Below, in pieces: positions 1 to 6,996 of a stretch of DNA of 64,000 nt (positions are counted from its first letter, which is position 1; every line of letters begins with the position of its first letter). The stretch comes from an uncultured Alphaproteobacteria bacterium. Lineage in GTDB: Bacteria; Pseudomonadota; Alphaproteobacteria; UBA3830. The position numbers were made by a program, and so were the translations under genes. The stretch spans positions 1 to 64,000 of the forward strand of contig CALXQQ010000033.1 in NCBI GenBank assembly GCA_944390775.1. The letters run 5' to 3'. Below the pieces are notes generated by a model. That model saw only the letters and a list, made by a program, of their open reading frames with translations. It was not told the DNA's origin and did no database searches.

Positions 1-297
1 GTGGCAGTAGTAATTTATGAAAACAAATGTCATATGGTTTATAAATTGAAATGTTATGAAAATCGCAAAAATTCTGTTAATGAAACTTTAAGTGAAGTTT
101 TCTAGAATTTCATGAGATCTAACCAAAAATTTTGAATGGCTTTAACTGTGCAAACACGTTTCAATCCTTGCGCATTTTGATAAAAGTGCTCGACTATGGT
201 GCTTTTTTATGACTCAATCTGCCAATCATTTATTATGTTATTTATAAAAAATTAATTTACGCAATTTAGTATAGTATGAGTTTAACGGGATTATATT
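1..297. other. Region upstream of the exported-protein array
   Basis: Frame 1 is open from the window edge to a TAG at 103-105, so a gene may end here, but 34 codons are too few to recognise one. After it come a hairpin terminator (182-208) and an AT-rich leader. The leader (about 198-262) aligns with the sequence before the second and fourth array genes, sharing the T-run, a CAAT-TGCCAA-type block and a TTAATT block. This suggests the array once extended further upstream. No other gene was seen. Confidence 0.4.
182..208 (+). terminator. Hairpin terminator before the array
   Basis: The arms AAAAGTGCT and GGTGCTTTT pair over 9 bp, using three G-U pairs, around a 7-nt loop. The 3' arm runs into six T residues. 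The hairpin arms differ from the terminators after the array genes, but the sequence just downstream matches theirs. Confidence 0.55.
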
Positions 298-1401
298 ATG
301 AAAAAGTTGTTTGTTTTAATGTTTATGGGATTGTGTTCTAAAGGTTTTTGTATGTTCAGTATATGTGAAGATGATGCGGGCAAACAGACGAGCGGTGCTG
401 CGTGTTTTATGCAAAGCAACAATGCAGAAATTCATGCAGAGTATACGAGCGATTCATTTTCACATATTGAGTCTTCTGATATTGAGTCTTCTGATATTGA
501 GTATTCTGATATTGAGTCTGATGAGGTTATGTGTGGTATGGGAGAAAGTATGCAACTACATCATAGCAGGTCACTGAGCCATATACATACAACGCCAGCT
601 TTACGATCACATGGTGCAGATCTTGAAGCACGTCAAGAAAAAGGATTGGCAGATTTGTTGCGAAGCTCACATCGTTTTATAGATTCTGACCATTTGCCTA
701 TATTGCAATTACAAACACGTAGTGTAGGTCCTGAAGCACTTCAGAGAGGGAAAATAGAAGATAGGTTGAAAAGATCACATCCTTGTATGGTGTCTGACTC
801 TTTGCATTTATCGTCGCCACAAACACATATTGTAGGTCCTGAAGCATGTCTGGGAGAGAAAATAGAAGATAGGTTGCCAAATGCAGATCATCACTCTATT
901 CAAGGAAATGCCATGGACAGTTTGTTATCAAGACCGTCTTGTTTTATGGCTCGTGCCCCATTGCACGTTTTGCCGGATGATATCGCAGGGGTAGTAAGAT
1001 TATTTTCTCAAAACGCGCCGGAATATAAAGAATCAGATGCGACTTTTATTTTAGATTACTTTGTATTGATGGATATTTTAAGTCAGCTTGAACATAAAAC
1101 ACAAAAGTTTATAGTATCCGTGCGAAAATATGCTCGAAGAATTAATGAGCTAGTTCTAAGAGAAACTGTTTGTACGGATCCAGTTTTAGAAAATGATCGT
1201 AGCAAGGTACTAGAGTATAAACAGAATATAGATAGGATATTCGCAATAATGACAAATATGGAAAGAAGATTGGAAGAGCAGTCTAGTGATACTTCATGTG
1301 CTACAGAAGAGACAAGCGGTGATGAGGGCACAGACAGAGGATGCAACGTAGCGCTAGAACATCACGGCATCTCGTATGGTATGCATGCACTATATTGTTG
1401 A
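298..1401 (+). CDS. Exported repeat protein, array member 1
   Basis: 367 aa, not recognised as a known family. Residues 1-19 are a signal peptide (MKK start, hydrophobic core, ending in FCM) nearly identical in all five array members. Residues 57-74 hold a Ser-Asp-Ile-Glu microrepeat. Residues 89-125, 126-161 and 162-198 are three degenerate tandem repeats of about 36 residues; the last two share VGPEA and KIEDRL. Residues 220-330 are predicted helical. The Shine-Dalgarno (AACGGGA) is poorer than in the neighbours, and the promoter looks degraded: the -35-like and -10-like elements are only 8 bp apart. An exported or surface protein, perhaps a host-interaction factor, is inferred from the leader only. 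Confidence 0.75.
   Translation: MKKLFVLMFMGLCSKGFCMFSICEDDAGKQTSGAACFMQSNNAEIHAEYTSDSFSHIESSDIESSDIEYSDIESDEVMCGMGESMQLHHSRSLSHIHTTPALRSHGADLEARQEKGLADLLRSSHRFIDSDHLPILQLQTRSVGPEALQRGKIEDRLKRSHPCMVSDSLHLSSPQTHIVGPEACLGEKIEDRLPNADHHSIQGNAMDSLLSRPSCFMARAPLHVLPDDIAGVVRLFSQNAPEYKESDATFILDYFVLMDILSQLEHKTQKFIVSVRKYARRINELVLRETVCTDPVLENDRSKVLEYKQNIDRIFAIMTNMERRLEEQSSDTSCATEETSGDEGTDRGCNVALEHHGISYGMHALYC
466..522 (+). repeat. 15-bp in-frame tandem repeat
   Basis: Three 15-bp units (466-480, 481-495, 496-510) of the form ATTGAGTCTTCTGAT, the third with one substitution, are followed by a 12-bp partial unit. They encode the Ile-Glu-Ser-Ser-Asp motif. Gain or loss of units would keep the reading frame. 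Confidence 0.85.
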
Positions 1402-1436
1402 TATTTATTGCGCTAACACACAGTAGTTTTACATTA

Positions 1437-1496
1437 TTCCAAGCGTCATGGACACTCCTAGAGCCTTATCTCTGGGTATGTTTATAGCGTGTTTTT
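1437..1496 (+). terminator. Array terminator repeat, copy 1
   Basis: A stem of about 20 bp, with G-U pairs and a few mismatches, runs from AAGCGTCATGG to its partner ending ATAGCGT. The loop is CCTTAT and the tail is five T residues. This is the first of five related copies, each lying just after an array gene. Confidence 0.85.
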
Positions 1497-1545
1497 ATAT
1501 TGCAATTTGCCAAACGTTTATTGTGTGATTTGTAAAAAAAGTTAA

Positions 1546-1575
1546 TTGACAAAATTCCATTTATTGTGCTAATAT
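1546..1575 (+). promoter_or_regulatory. Promoter of array member 2
   Basis: A perfect -35 TTGACA (1546-1551), an 18-bp spacer and TAATAT (1570-1575) with a TG just upstream. AAGGAG lies at 1592-1597 before the ATG at 1606. The same arrangement precedes member 4. Confidence 0.75.
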
Positions 1576-1605
1576 AATATGAATTTAGTATAAGGAGACT
1601 ACATT

Positions 1606-2274
1606 ATGAAAAAGTTATTTGTTTTAATTTTTGTTGGAATGTGTGCACAAAGTTTTTGTATGAATAGAGATGCTGGCCAGCGCAATGGAGGCAACACTGT
1701 GAATATGAATCGGGAAAGAACTGAAGTCGTGGCAAATCGAGTTTTAGCCTATTTTGCCCAGAATGATCAGGATGAACCAGTTGCTAATCCTAGACAAGCT
1801 TTGGCTGGTGTGATGCCTGTATTTCAAGCTGCAGTAGAGTTTGATCTTAATCATGTTGGTGGCAGAGGCTGGGGTAATTATCGTAATTCTGCTGATTTAG
1901 ATAGGCTTTTAGGTGCTATACTTTTAGATGGTGTATTAGGTGGACAATTTGTTAATGCGCCTCTTATAGACGAAGGTGATACTATTGCTGATGTCATTCG
2001 CTCATCTCGAGCTTTAGATAACCATATTGCAGCAATAAATGCTAGTATAGCTGATATGGTTGTCCCAAAACAAAGAACTGCCTATTTGTTCTTCTATTCT
2101 AATATGTGCAATATGTTTAAAGTGTTGAATAGGCTTGTAAAAAATACACAGGATGGAGAAGTAGATGATATTCAAGGCCGTGCGGTTCATCGAACTAGTG
2201 TGATGTTGAGACAAATGAGTGATATGGTTATCAGAATTGGTAGGTACGTGCAAGATCCAGTTCAACAGCAGTAG
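1606..2274 (+). CDS. Exported protein, array member 2
   Basis: 222 aa, unknown family outside this array. It has the shared leader (MKKLF to FCM, residues 1-19), then a soluble, mostly helical body. Residues 48-70 contain YFAQND and a PVANP-type motif that match member 5. The last 43 residues (NTQDGEVD to VQQQ) are almost identical to member 4, while the middle differs. AAGGAG ends 8 nt before the start. It has its own promoter and terminator, so it is probably monocistronic. Probably exported to the periplasm, surface or host; function unknown. Confidence 0.8.
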   Translation: MKKLFVLIFVGMCAQSFCMNRDAGQRNGGNTVNMNRERTEVVANRVLAYFAQNDQDEPVANPRQALAGVMPVFQAAVEFDLNHVGGRGWGNYRNSADLDRLLGAILLDGVLGGQFVNAPLIDEGDTIADVIRSSRALDNHIAAINASIADMVVPKQRTAYLFFYSNMCNMFKVLNRLVKNTQDGEVDDIQGRAVHRTSVMLRQMSDMVIRIGRYVQDPVQQQ

Positions 2275-2315
2275 GTTTCTAGCTGATTTTTATAGCTAAA
2301 GTTTAACTCATCTTG

Positions 2316-2373
2316 TTCCAAGCGTCATAGACACTCTTAGAGCCTTATCTCTGGGATGTTTATGGCGTTTTTT
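2316..2373 (+). terminator. Array terminator repeat, copy 2
   Basis: Same hairpin as copy 1. Here a C-to-T change in the 5' arm and a one-base deletion in the 3' arm still leave about 19 pairs with one bulge. Structure is kept while sequence changes. Six T residues follow. Confidence 0.85.
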
Positions 2374-2418
2374 ATGGTGCCTTATAAGCTATTTGTTGTT
2401 TTTTTGCAGAAAAATTAA

Positions 2419-2448
2419 TTGACAGAACACTATATATTATGTTAAGTA
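2419..2448 (+). promoter_or_regulatory. Promoter of array member 3
   Basis: TTGACA (2419-2424), an 18-bp spacer and TAAGTA (2443-2448) with TG one base upstream. The layout matches members 2 and 4, with a weaker -10. An AAGGAG precedes the start at 2479. Confidence 0.6.
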
Positions 2449-2478
2449 GTATATATTTTAATATAAGGAGACCGTTTT

Positions 2479-2910
2479 ATGAAAAAGTTATTCGCGTTGG
2501 TGTTGATGGGATTGTGCGCCCAAAGTTTTTGTATGAATCGCGAGATTGGTCCTGACATGGGCTATGCTCAAGGAGGTTCTGCCTTAGTTAACATAGATGC
2601 CATCAATGAGGCGAGTGCAGGCAAAGACAGTCCTGGCGGTTCTGCTGGTATAACAGCAGATGAGGTTAGTAGGTTTTTCGAAAATATCATGCAAGGTGTC
2701 GACCAGTTTAATGCAATTATAGATGATTACAAAAATGACATAGAGCAAAAGAACAAAGCTATTAGTATACTTGAAGAAGAAAATGCTGGTTTAAGAGAGC
2801 AAGTGCAAAAACTTGAAAGTCAATTAGCACGCTACAGAGAAAATCTAGATAGTATTACATTGTTAATTACAGGACTAAGAGATAATAATCTACTTGGTGA
2901 TGCAGCATAA
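2479..2910 (+). CDS. Exported coiled-coil protein, array member 3
   Basis: 143 aa, the shortest array member. It has the shared leader (residues 1-19), a Gly/Ala/Ser-rich linker, and then a clear coiled coil at about residues 75-135 with regularly spaced Leu and Ile (ILEEENAGLREQ and following). It lacks the C-terminal block of members 2 and 4, so only leader and flanks are shared. It has its own promoter, strong Shine-Dalgarno and terminator. Unknown function; the coiled coil suggests oligomerisation or partner binding. Confidence 0.78.
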   Translation: MKKLFALVLMGLCAQSFCMNREIGPDMGYAQGGSALVNIDAINEASAGKDSPGGSAGITADEVSRFFENIMQGVDQFNAIIDDYKNDIEQKNKAISILEEENAGLREQVQKLESQLARYRENLDSITLLITGLRDNNLLGDAA

Positions 2911-2938
2911 CGCTTAAAACACCCATTAGCTTACCTTG

Positions 2939-2998
2939 TTCCAAGCGTCATGGACACTCCTAGAGCCTTGTCTCTGGGTATGTTTATGGCGTTTTTTT
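2939..2998 (+). terminator. Array terminator repeat, copy 3
   Basis: Long hairpin with loop CCTTGT and the most regular stem of the set: about 21 positions with only two mismatches. Seven T residues follow. It begins 28 nt after the stop of member 3. Confidence 0.88.
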
Positions 2999-3046
2999 AT
3001 ATTGCAATTTGCCAAACGTTTATCGTGTGATTTGTAAAAAAGTTAA

Positions 3047-3076
3047 TTGACAAAATTCCATTTATTGTGCTAATAT
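3047..3076 (+). promoter_or_regulatory. Promoter of array member 4
   Basis: TTGACA (3047-3052), an 18-bp spacer and TAATAT (3071-3076). The surrounding sequence from about 3000 to the start codon is almost identical to that before member 2, which implies recent duplication or gene conversion. AAGGAG lies at 3093-3098. Confidence 0.75.
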
Positions 3077-3106
3077 AATATGAATTTAGTATAAGGAGAC
3101 TACATT

Positions 3107-3742
3107 ATGAAAAAGTTATTTATGTTAATGCTTGTTGGTATATGTTCACAAAGCTTTTGTATGGATAGAGAGGCTGGTCGGGGGGTAAATACTCCGACTA
3201 TAAGTCGGGAAAGCTTATATGCTCGGATAAATCAATTTTTAGCTCATTTTCCCGATGATGATCAAGGAGAACAAATTTCTCATCTTAGACAAGATTTGAT
3301 TGATATGGTATCTGCATATCAAGACACGTTAGAGTTTGATCGGAATCATCTTGGCTCTCTAGGCGAGCGTAATTATCATATTTCTTCTGCAACTTTAAAT
3401 GGAGTGATGGAGGGTGATGCTGTTGGTAATATGTCTATTACAAACGAAGAGAGGTTGGACCGTGATCGGATTGAACTATCTCAAATAATGCTTGTGATGA
3501 TGGATAATGATATAGCTGCTATGCTACCTGCAGAACGGCAAAGTATCTATTCTCGATCATATTGTTTATTATATCGTCGTCTGTGCGATATGTTTATGAT
3601 GTTTACAGAGAATACACAGGATGGAGAAGTAGATAATATTCAAGGCCGTGCAGTTCATCGAATTAGTGAGCTAGTGCGACAGATGAGTGATATGGTTATC
3701 AGAATTGGTGGCTACGTGCAAGACCAAGTTCAACAGCAGTAG
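3107..3742 (+). CDS. Exported protein, array member 4
   Basis: 211 aa, paralog of member 2. The leader (1-19), upstream region and last 43 residues (NTQDGEVD to VQQQ) nearly match member 2, whereas residues 20-165 share only scattered positions such as FD-N-H and a Gly-rich NY motif. This is the pattern of a conserved-end, variable-middle family. It has its own promoter, AAGGAG and terminator. No catalytic motif was seen. Exported; function unknown. Confidence 0.8.
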   Translation: MKKLFMLMLVGICSQSFCMDREAGRGVNTPTISRESLYARINQFLAHFPDDDQGEQISHLRQDLIDMVSAYQDTLEFDRNHLGSLGERNYHISSATLNGVMEGDAVGNMSITNEERLDRDRIELSQIMLVMMDNDIAAMLPAERQSIYSRSYCLLYRRLCDMFMMFTENTQDGEVDNIQGRAVHRISELVRQMSDMVIRIGGYVQDQVQQQ

Positions 3743-3783
3743 GTTTTTAGCTGATTTTTATAGCTAAAGTTTAACTTATCTTG

Positions 3784-3845
3784 TTCCAAGCGTCATAGAC
3801 ACTCCTAGAGCCTTGTCTCTGGGTATGTTTATGGCGTTTTTTTTT
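3784..3845 (+). terminator. Array terminator repeat, copy 4
   Basis: Same hairpin with loop CCTTGT, and CATAG in place of CATGG in the 5' arm, turning a G-U pair into A-U. A run of nine T residues follows. Confidence 0.87.
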
Positions 3846-3873
3846 ATATAAAAGTGCATATTGAAAATTTTAC

Positions 3874-3902
3874 TTGATAAACAATATTGGTTGTTGTATA
3901 AA
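3874..3902 (+). promoter_or_regulatory. Promoter of array member 5
   Basis: TTGATA (3874-3879), a 17-bp spacer and TATAAA (3897-3902). The sequence is unrelated to the promoters of members 2-4, so this copy may be controlled separately. Confidence 0.7.
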
Positions 3903-3929
3903 ATAATTAGGTAAAATTAAGGATGATGT

Positions 3930-4604
3930 ATGAAAAAGTTATTTGCTTTAATATTTGTAGGATTGTGTGCGCAAAGTTTTTGTATGCATCCAGAGGCGCC
4001 TGCTAGCATAGAAAGTGTCGTAGGTACAAAAGAGCAACGGATGATAGAAGCGCTTAATCGCTTATCCGATTATTTTGCTCAGAATGATACAGATGAAATA
4101 CCGGTTGCATCACCGGCACAAGCCTTTGAAGAAATGAGAGATTATATTGGCAACAAGCTTACATTTGATCGCGAGCAGGCATCTTCTACTGGAAGGATGT
4201 TGTATCATAGTAATATTGATAGTCAGAGCGCTGAGAATGAGTACTTTCCTCTTGAATTGATTGCTGGATTGCAAGATTTGCCTGTAAACGATTCAGATGT
4301 TGAATCGGATGAAACTGTATCAAGACATCCTGCTGCTTTAACGCGTTTATATGGAGCAAGCTTCGGAAATATGTGTGATCTTTATAACGCTATTGTGGTA
4401 TTTATGCAGCATAGTCAGGGCGCTTATATAAGCGAAGCACAAAGAAAGATGATTTCGCGTGTTTGGAAGGGAATAAAGCATTATGGAGATATATGCACTA
4501 AGACGCATAGATGTATGGAGAGAGTATTACGCAATGAAGATAGGATAACAGAACTCATAGATAGGCTTATAGCTGAGTATTGTGCTAGTAACCCCAACGA
4601 CTAG
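3930..4604 (+). CDS. Exported protein, array member 5
   Basis: 224 aa, array paralog. It has the shared leader (1-19). Residues 45-75 (YFAQND-DE-PVA-P-QA) align with member 2, followed by an FDRE block also seen in members 2 and 4. The C-terminal half is different: helical, Arg/Cys-containing and without the VQQQ tail. The Shine-Dalgarno is AAGGA, 6 nt from ATG. Monocistronic, with its own promoter and the weakest array terminator. Exported, unknown function. Confidence 0.8.
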   Translation: MKKLFALIFVGLCAQSFCMHPEAPASIESVVGTKEQRMIEALNRLSDYFAQNDTDEIPVASPAQAFEEMRDYIGNKLTFDREQASSTGRMLYHSNIDSQSAENEYFPLELIAGLQDLPVNDSDVESDETVSRHPAALTRLYGASFGNMCDLYNAIVVFMQHSQGAYISEAQRKMISRVWKGIKHYGDICTKTHRCMERVLRNEDRITELIDRLIAEYCASNPND

Positions 4605-4612
4605 CAGCTTTA

Positions 4613-4673
4613 TTCCAAGCGTCATGGACACTCCCAGAGTCTTATCTCCAGGTGTGTTTATGGCGTTTTTTTT
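4613..4673 (+). terminator. Array terminator repeat, copy 5
   Basis: The most diverged copy. The lower stem of about 12 bp is kept, but two adjacent mismatches lie near the loop (CCCAGAG against CTCCAGG). A run of eight T residues follows. It lies about 100 nt before tRNA-Asn. Confidence 0.75.
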
Positions 4674-4777
4674 ATATTTTGGTTGTGCGCTGTAATTATT
4701 TTCAAACATTTTGTATTTTTTTGGAAAAAGTCACTAGCCAAACGGCATTTTTTTTGCTATTTATATTAGCGGAGTGT

Positions 4778-4852
<75 letters not shown>

Positions 4853-4866
4853 TTTTCGGTTTCGCG

Positions 4867-5658
4867 ATGTTTTTATCGGTCAAGAGCAAGACATTTCTTA
4901 TTGGTGAGTATGCGGTTTTGGATGGGGCTAGTGCGATTTTACTAGCGACAGATCCGTCATTTTGTTTAGAAGCTGAGTCTGCGAGTGTGGGAGAATTAGC
5001 GGGGATTTCGGAAGGATCTCCTGCGGGGATATTCTATCGGCGGCACGAGGAATTTTTTGATCGGCTTCGTATTAAGTTTATAGATCCGTACAATGGGTCG
5101 GGTGGTTTTGGGGCATCTAGTGCGCAATTTGTGTTATTGTATCGTTTAGTTTATGGAGACGATTCTTCTTGTGAGCATTTATTAAGCACTTACAAAGCGC
5201 TTACACCGAACATTTGTGTTAGTGGGGCGGATTGTATTTTACAATATTATGGATCGAACATATGTTTTAATCCTGATTCGATTAGCATAGATTTTCTTAA
5301 TTGGTCATTTTCTAATTTAGCGTTTAGGGTGATAAAGGCGCCGGTGAAAGTATCGACACATCGACATTTAGCGAATTTATCGTTTAGGTGTCCGGATGAG
5401 CTGAAGGAATGTATTGATTTAGCGAAGCGTGCGTTTTCTGCTACTGATGAGGAGTTATTAATTTACAGTGTTAACCGATACTATGATATTATGGACCGGC
5501 TAGGTTTAGCGTTAGGTGAGACACGGGATTTAGTTAAGAAGATTCGAGCGATTCCTGGGGTAAAAGCGGCCAAAGGGTGTGGAGCGCTAGGAGCGGACAC
5601 TATAGTGATAATTTACACGAGAGGTATGGAGGATGAAATTTTTCCTCTATTAAGTTAG
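4867..5658 (+). CDS. GHMP-family kinase, probable mevalonate or phosphomevalonate kinase
   Basis: 263 aa. GHMP kinase fold: N-terminal motif FLIGEYAVLDG (residues 10-20), the ATP-binding loop GGFGASSAQ (about 78-86) and a C-terminal Gly-rich motif GCGALGAD (about 237-244). These kinases phosphorylate mevalonate or phosphomevalonate on the way to isopentenyl diphosphate. Which step this one does cannot be told from sequence alone, but diphosphomevalonate decarboxylase follows 12 nt later. ATG 4867 was chosen because upstream in-frame codons lie inside tRNA-Asn. No Shine-Dalgarno is visible, so translation may be near-leaderless after tRNA 3' processing. Confidence 0.8.
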   Translation: MFLSVKSKTFLIGEYAVLDGASAILLATDPSFCLEAESASVGELAGISEGSPAGIFYRRHEEFFDRLRIKFIDPYNGSGGFGASSAQFVLLYRLVYGDDSSCEHLLSTYKALTPNICVSGADCILQYYGSNICFNPDSISIDFLNWSFSNLAFRVIKAPVKVSTHRHLANLSFRCPDELKECIDLAKRAFSATDEELLIYSVNRYYDIMDRLGLALGETRDLVKKIRAIPGVKAAKGCGALGADTIVIIYTRGMEDEIFPLLS

Positions 5659-5670
5659 CGAGAGGATATT

Positions 5671-6576
5671 ATGGCTTGTTGGGTAGACAGTGCTCCGGCG
5701 AATATAGCATTGATTAAATATATGGGAAAAGAGGAAGGCAATATGCCGGTAAACATTTCGCTTTCCTATACTATTGAGAGATTTAGCACGACGGTTGAGC
5801 TAGATGATGCTGCGGAGTATGACTATTTAGAGGACGATTTAGGTCTCACGCGAGAGCAGCGGGATCGTTTTTTAGTGCATTTACGATATATAAAATCGCG
5901 CATGGATTTTGGTGGTTATTTTCGGGTAAGATCGTCCAACAATTTTCCGCATGGAGCGGGCATTGCCAGTTCTGCGTCTAGTTTTGCGGCACTTACCAAG
6001 GTTGCGTGCAAAGCGATAGCGGATATAGAATCGCGACCGATGTTATCGTCCAGGGAATTGAGTGAGATTGCTCGACATGGTTCTGGATCTGCGGCCAGGT
6101 CATTATTTGGGCCGTGGTGTATTTTTGATCGAGGTGAGGCTAGGTCGGTAGAATTTCCTTATACTATAATTCACGAATTAATATTAATAGATGGAGCGAG
6201 GAAGAAGATTTCGTCTAGTGAAGCGCACAAATTGGTAAGAAGCAGTTTATTATTTAGCAATCGTGTTGAGAGGGCGCATGTTCGCTGTCAGCGTTTGATA
6301 GATTCCTTGACATCGCAGAATTGGCATGATGCTTATCAGATTTGTTGGGGAGAATTTTGGGATATGCATGCATTATTTGAGACATCCACACCGCATTTTG
6401 GTTATATTGGTGGAAATACTATGCATGTTTTGCGGCGATTGGAAGAATTTTGGCTGCAGCACAAAGATGGACCTATTGTTACGTTGGACGCAGGGCCCAA
6501 TATTCATTTATTGTGGAGGGATGATGATTTACGCAAATTATTTCGCGCATCAGCGTCGGATCTTACATTTATTTAG
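5671..6576 (+). CDS. mvaD: Diphosphomevalonate decarboxylase
   Basis: 301 aa. Performs the ATP-dependent decarboxylation of mevalonate 5-diphosphate to isopentenyl diphosphate in the cytosol. Family signatures: PANIALIKYMGK (residues 9-20), the ATP loop GIASSASSFAAL (about 96-107), HGSGSAARSLFG (about 135-146) with the Ser/Arg active-site region, and LDAGPNIHLLW near the C-terminus carrying the catalytic Asp. A GAGAGGA-type Shine-Dalgarno precedes the ATG. It forms a two-gene unit with the GHMP kinase. HMG-CoA synthase and reductase are not in this window. Confidence 0.92.
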   Translation: MACWVDSAPANIALIKYMGKEEGNMPVNISLSYTIERFSTTVELDDAAEYDYLEDDLGLTREQRDRFLVHLRYIKSRMDFGGYFRVRSSNNFPHGAGIASSASSFAALTKVACKAIADIESRPMLSSRELSEIARHGSGSAARSLFGPWCIFDRGEARSVEFPYTIIHELILIDGARKKISSSEAHKLVRSSLLFSNRVERAHVRCQRLIDSLTSQNWHDAYQICWGEFWDMHALFETSTPHFGYIGGNTMHVLRRLEEFWLQHKDGPIVTLDAGPNIHLLWRDDDLRKLFRASASDLTFI

Positions 6577-6639
6577 CTAGATTTTTAGGGCAGAATTTGA
6601 TAATAACCCATTGATTTACAATCATAAAAAATAAAAGTG

Positions 6640-6671
6640 TTGCACATAAAAAATATATGCGATACTATAAT
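6640..6671 (+). promoter_or_regulatory. Possible promoter of the small Arg-rich ORF
   Basis: A perfect TATAAT lies at 6666-6671 with TTGCAC at 6640-6645. The spacer is 20 bp, longer than ideal, so the -35 call is uncertain. AAGGAG and the ATG at 6722 follow. Confidence 0.45.
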
Positions 6672-6721
6672 ACAAGTAATGGACGCATTACGTTTTTTTC
6701 ATCATAACAAGGAGTTTAATT

Positions 6722-6994
6722 ATGAACAAAAGATCTATACCTACATATATTATACGTGCTTTATTGCATTGTCAGAGGCGTCGACGAGCATTACAAGCTA
6801 TTTTGGCTCGATTAAGGCGTGGCACAATGAGAAGTTGTCATTTCCGAGGTATTTTAGTCAGACTGAGCAGCAGCAATTTGTGTGGCATATTGGTTCGATC
6901 GAGATTCTACAACATGTTTGACACAGATGCGATGCAGCACAGTCATTTATACCGTGTGATATTATTCAAACAGAGTGCTTTATTCTGCAGATAG
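6722..6994 (+). CDS. Small Arg-rich hypothetical protein
   Basis: 90 aa, not recognised. An excellent AAGGAG (6709-6714), 7 nt from ATG, and a perfect -10 upstream support expression. Residues 18-36 are strongly basic (RRRR, then RLRRG) and could form an amphipathic helix. A GILVR motif appears twice, near residues 43 and 55. The frame is unlike its neighbours in composition, and an overlapping frame is also open, so it could be a spurious ORF over an RNA. Nucleic-acid or membrane binding is possible from charge alone. Confidence 0.45.
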   Translation: MNKRSIPTYIIRALLHCQRRRRALQAILARLRRGTMRSCHFRGILVRLSSSNLCGILVRSRFYNMFDTDAMQHSHLYRVILFKQSALFCR

Positions 6995-6996
6995 TT

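Noticed and set aside
1-4700. CRISPR array or transposon as the cause of the repeated sequences
   Set aside because: Repeats lie at gene ends, are spaced by whole genes, fold as terminators, and no cas or transposase gene is present.
6637-6921. Alternative ORF overlapping the small Arg-rich gene
   Set aside because: It begins inside the predicted promoter, has no Shine-Dalgarno and shows no family features; the 6722 frame has the ribosome-binding site.
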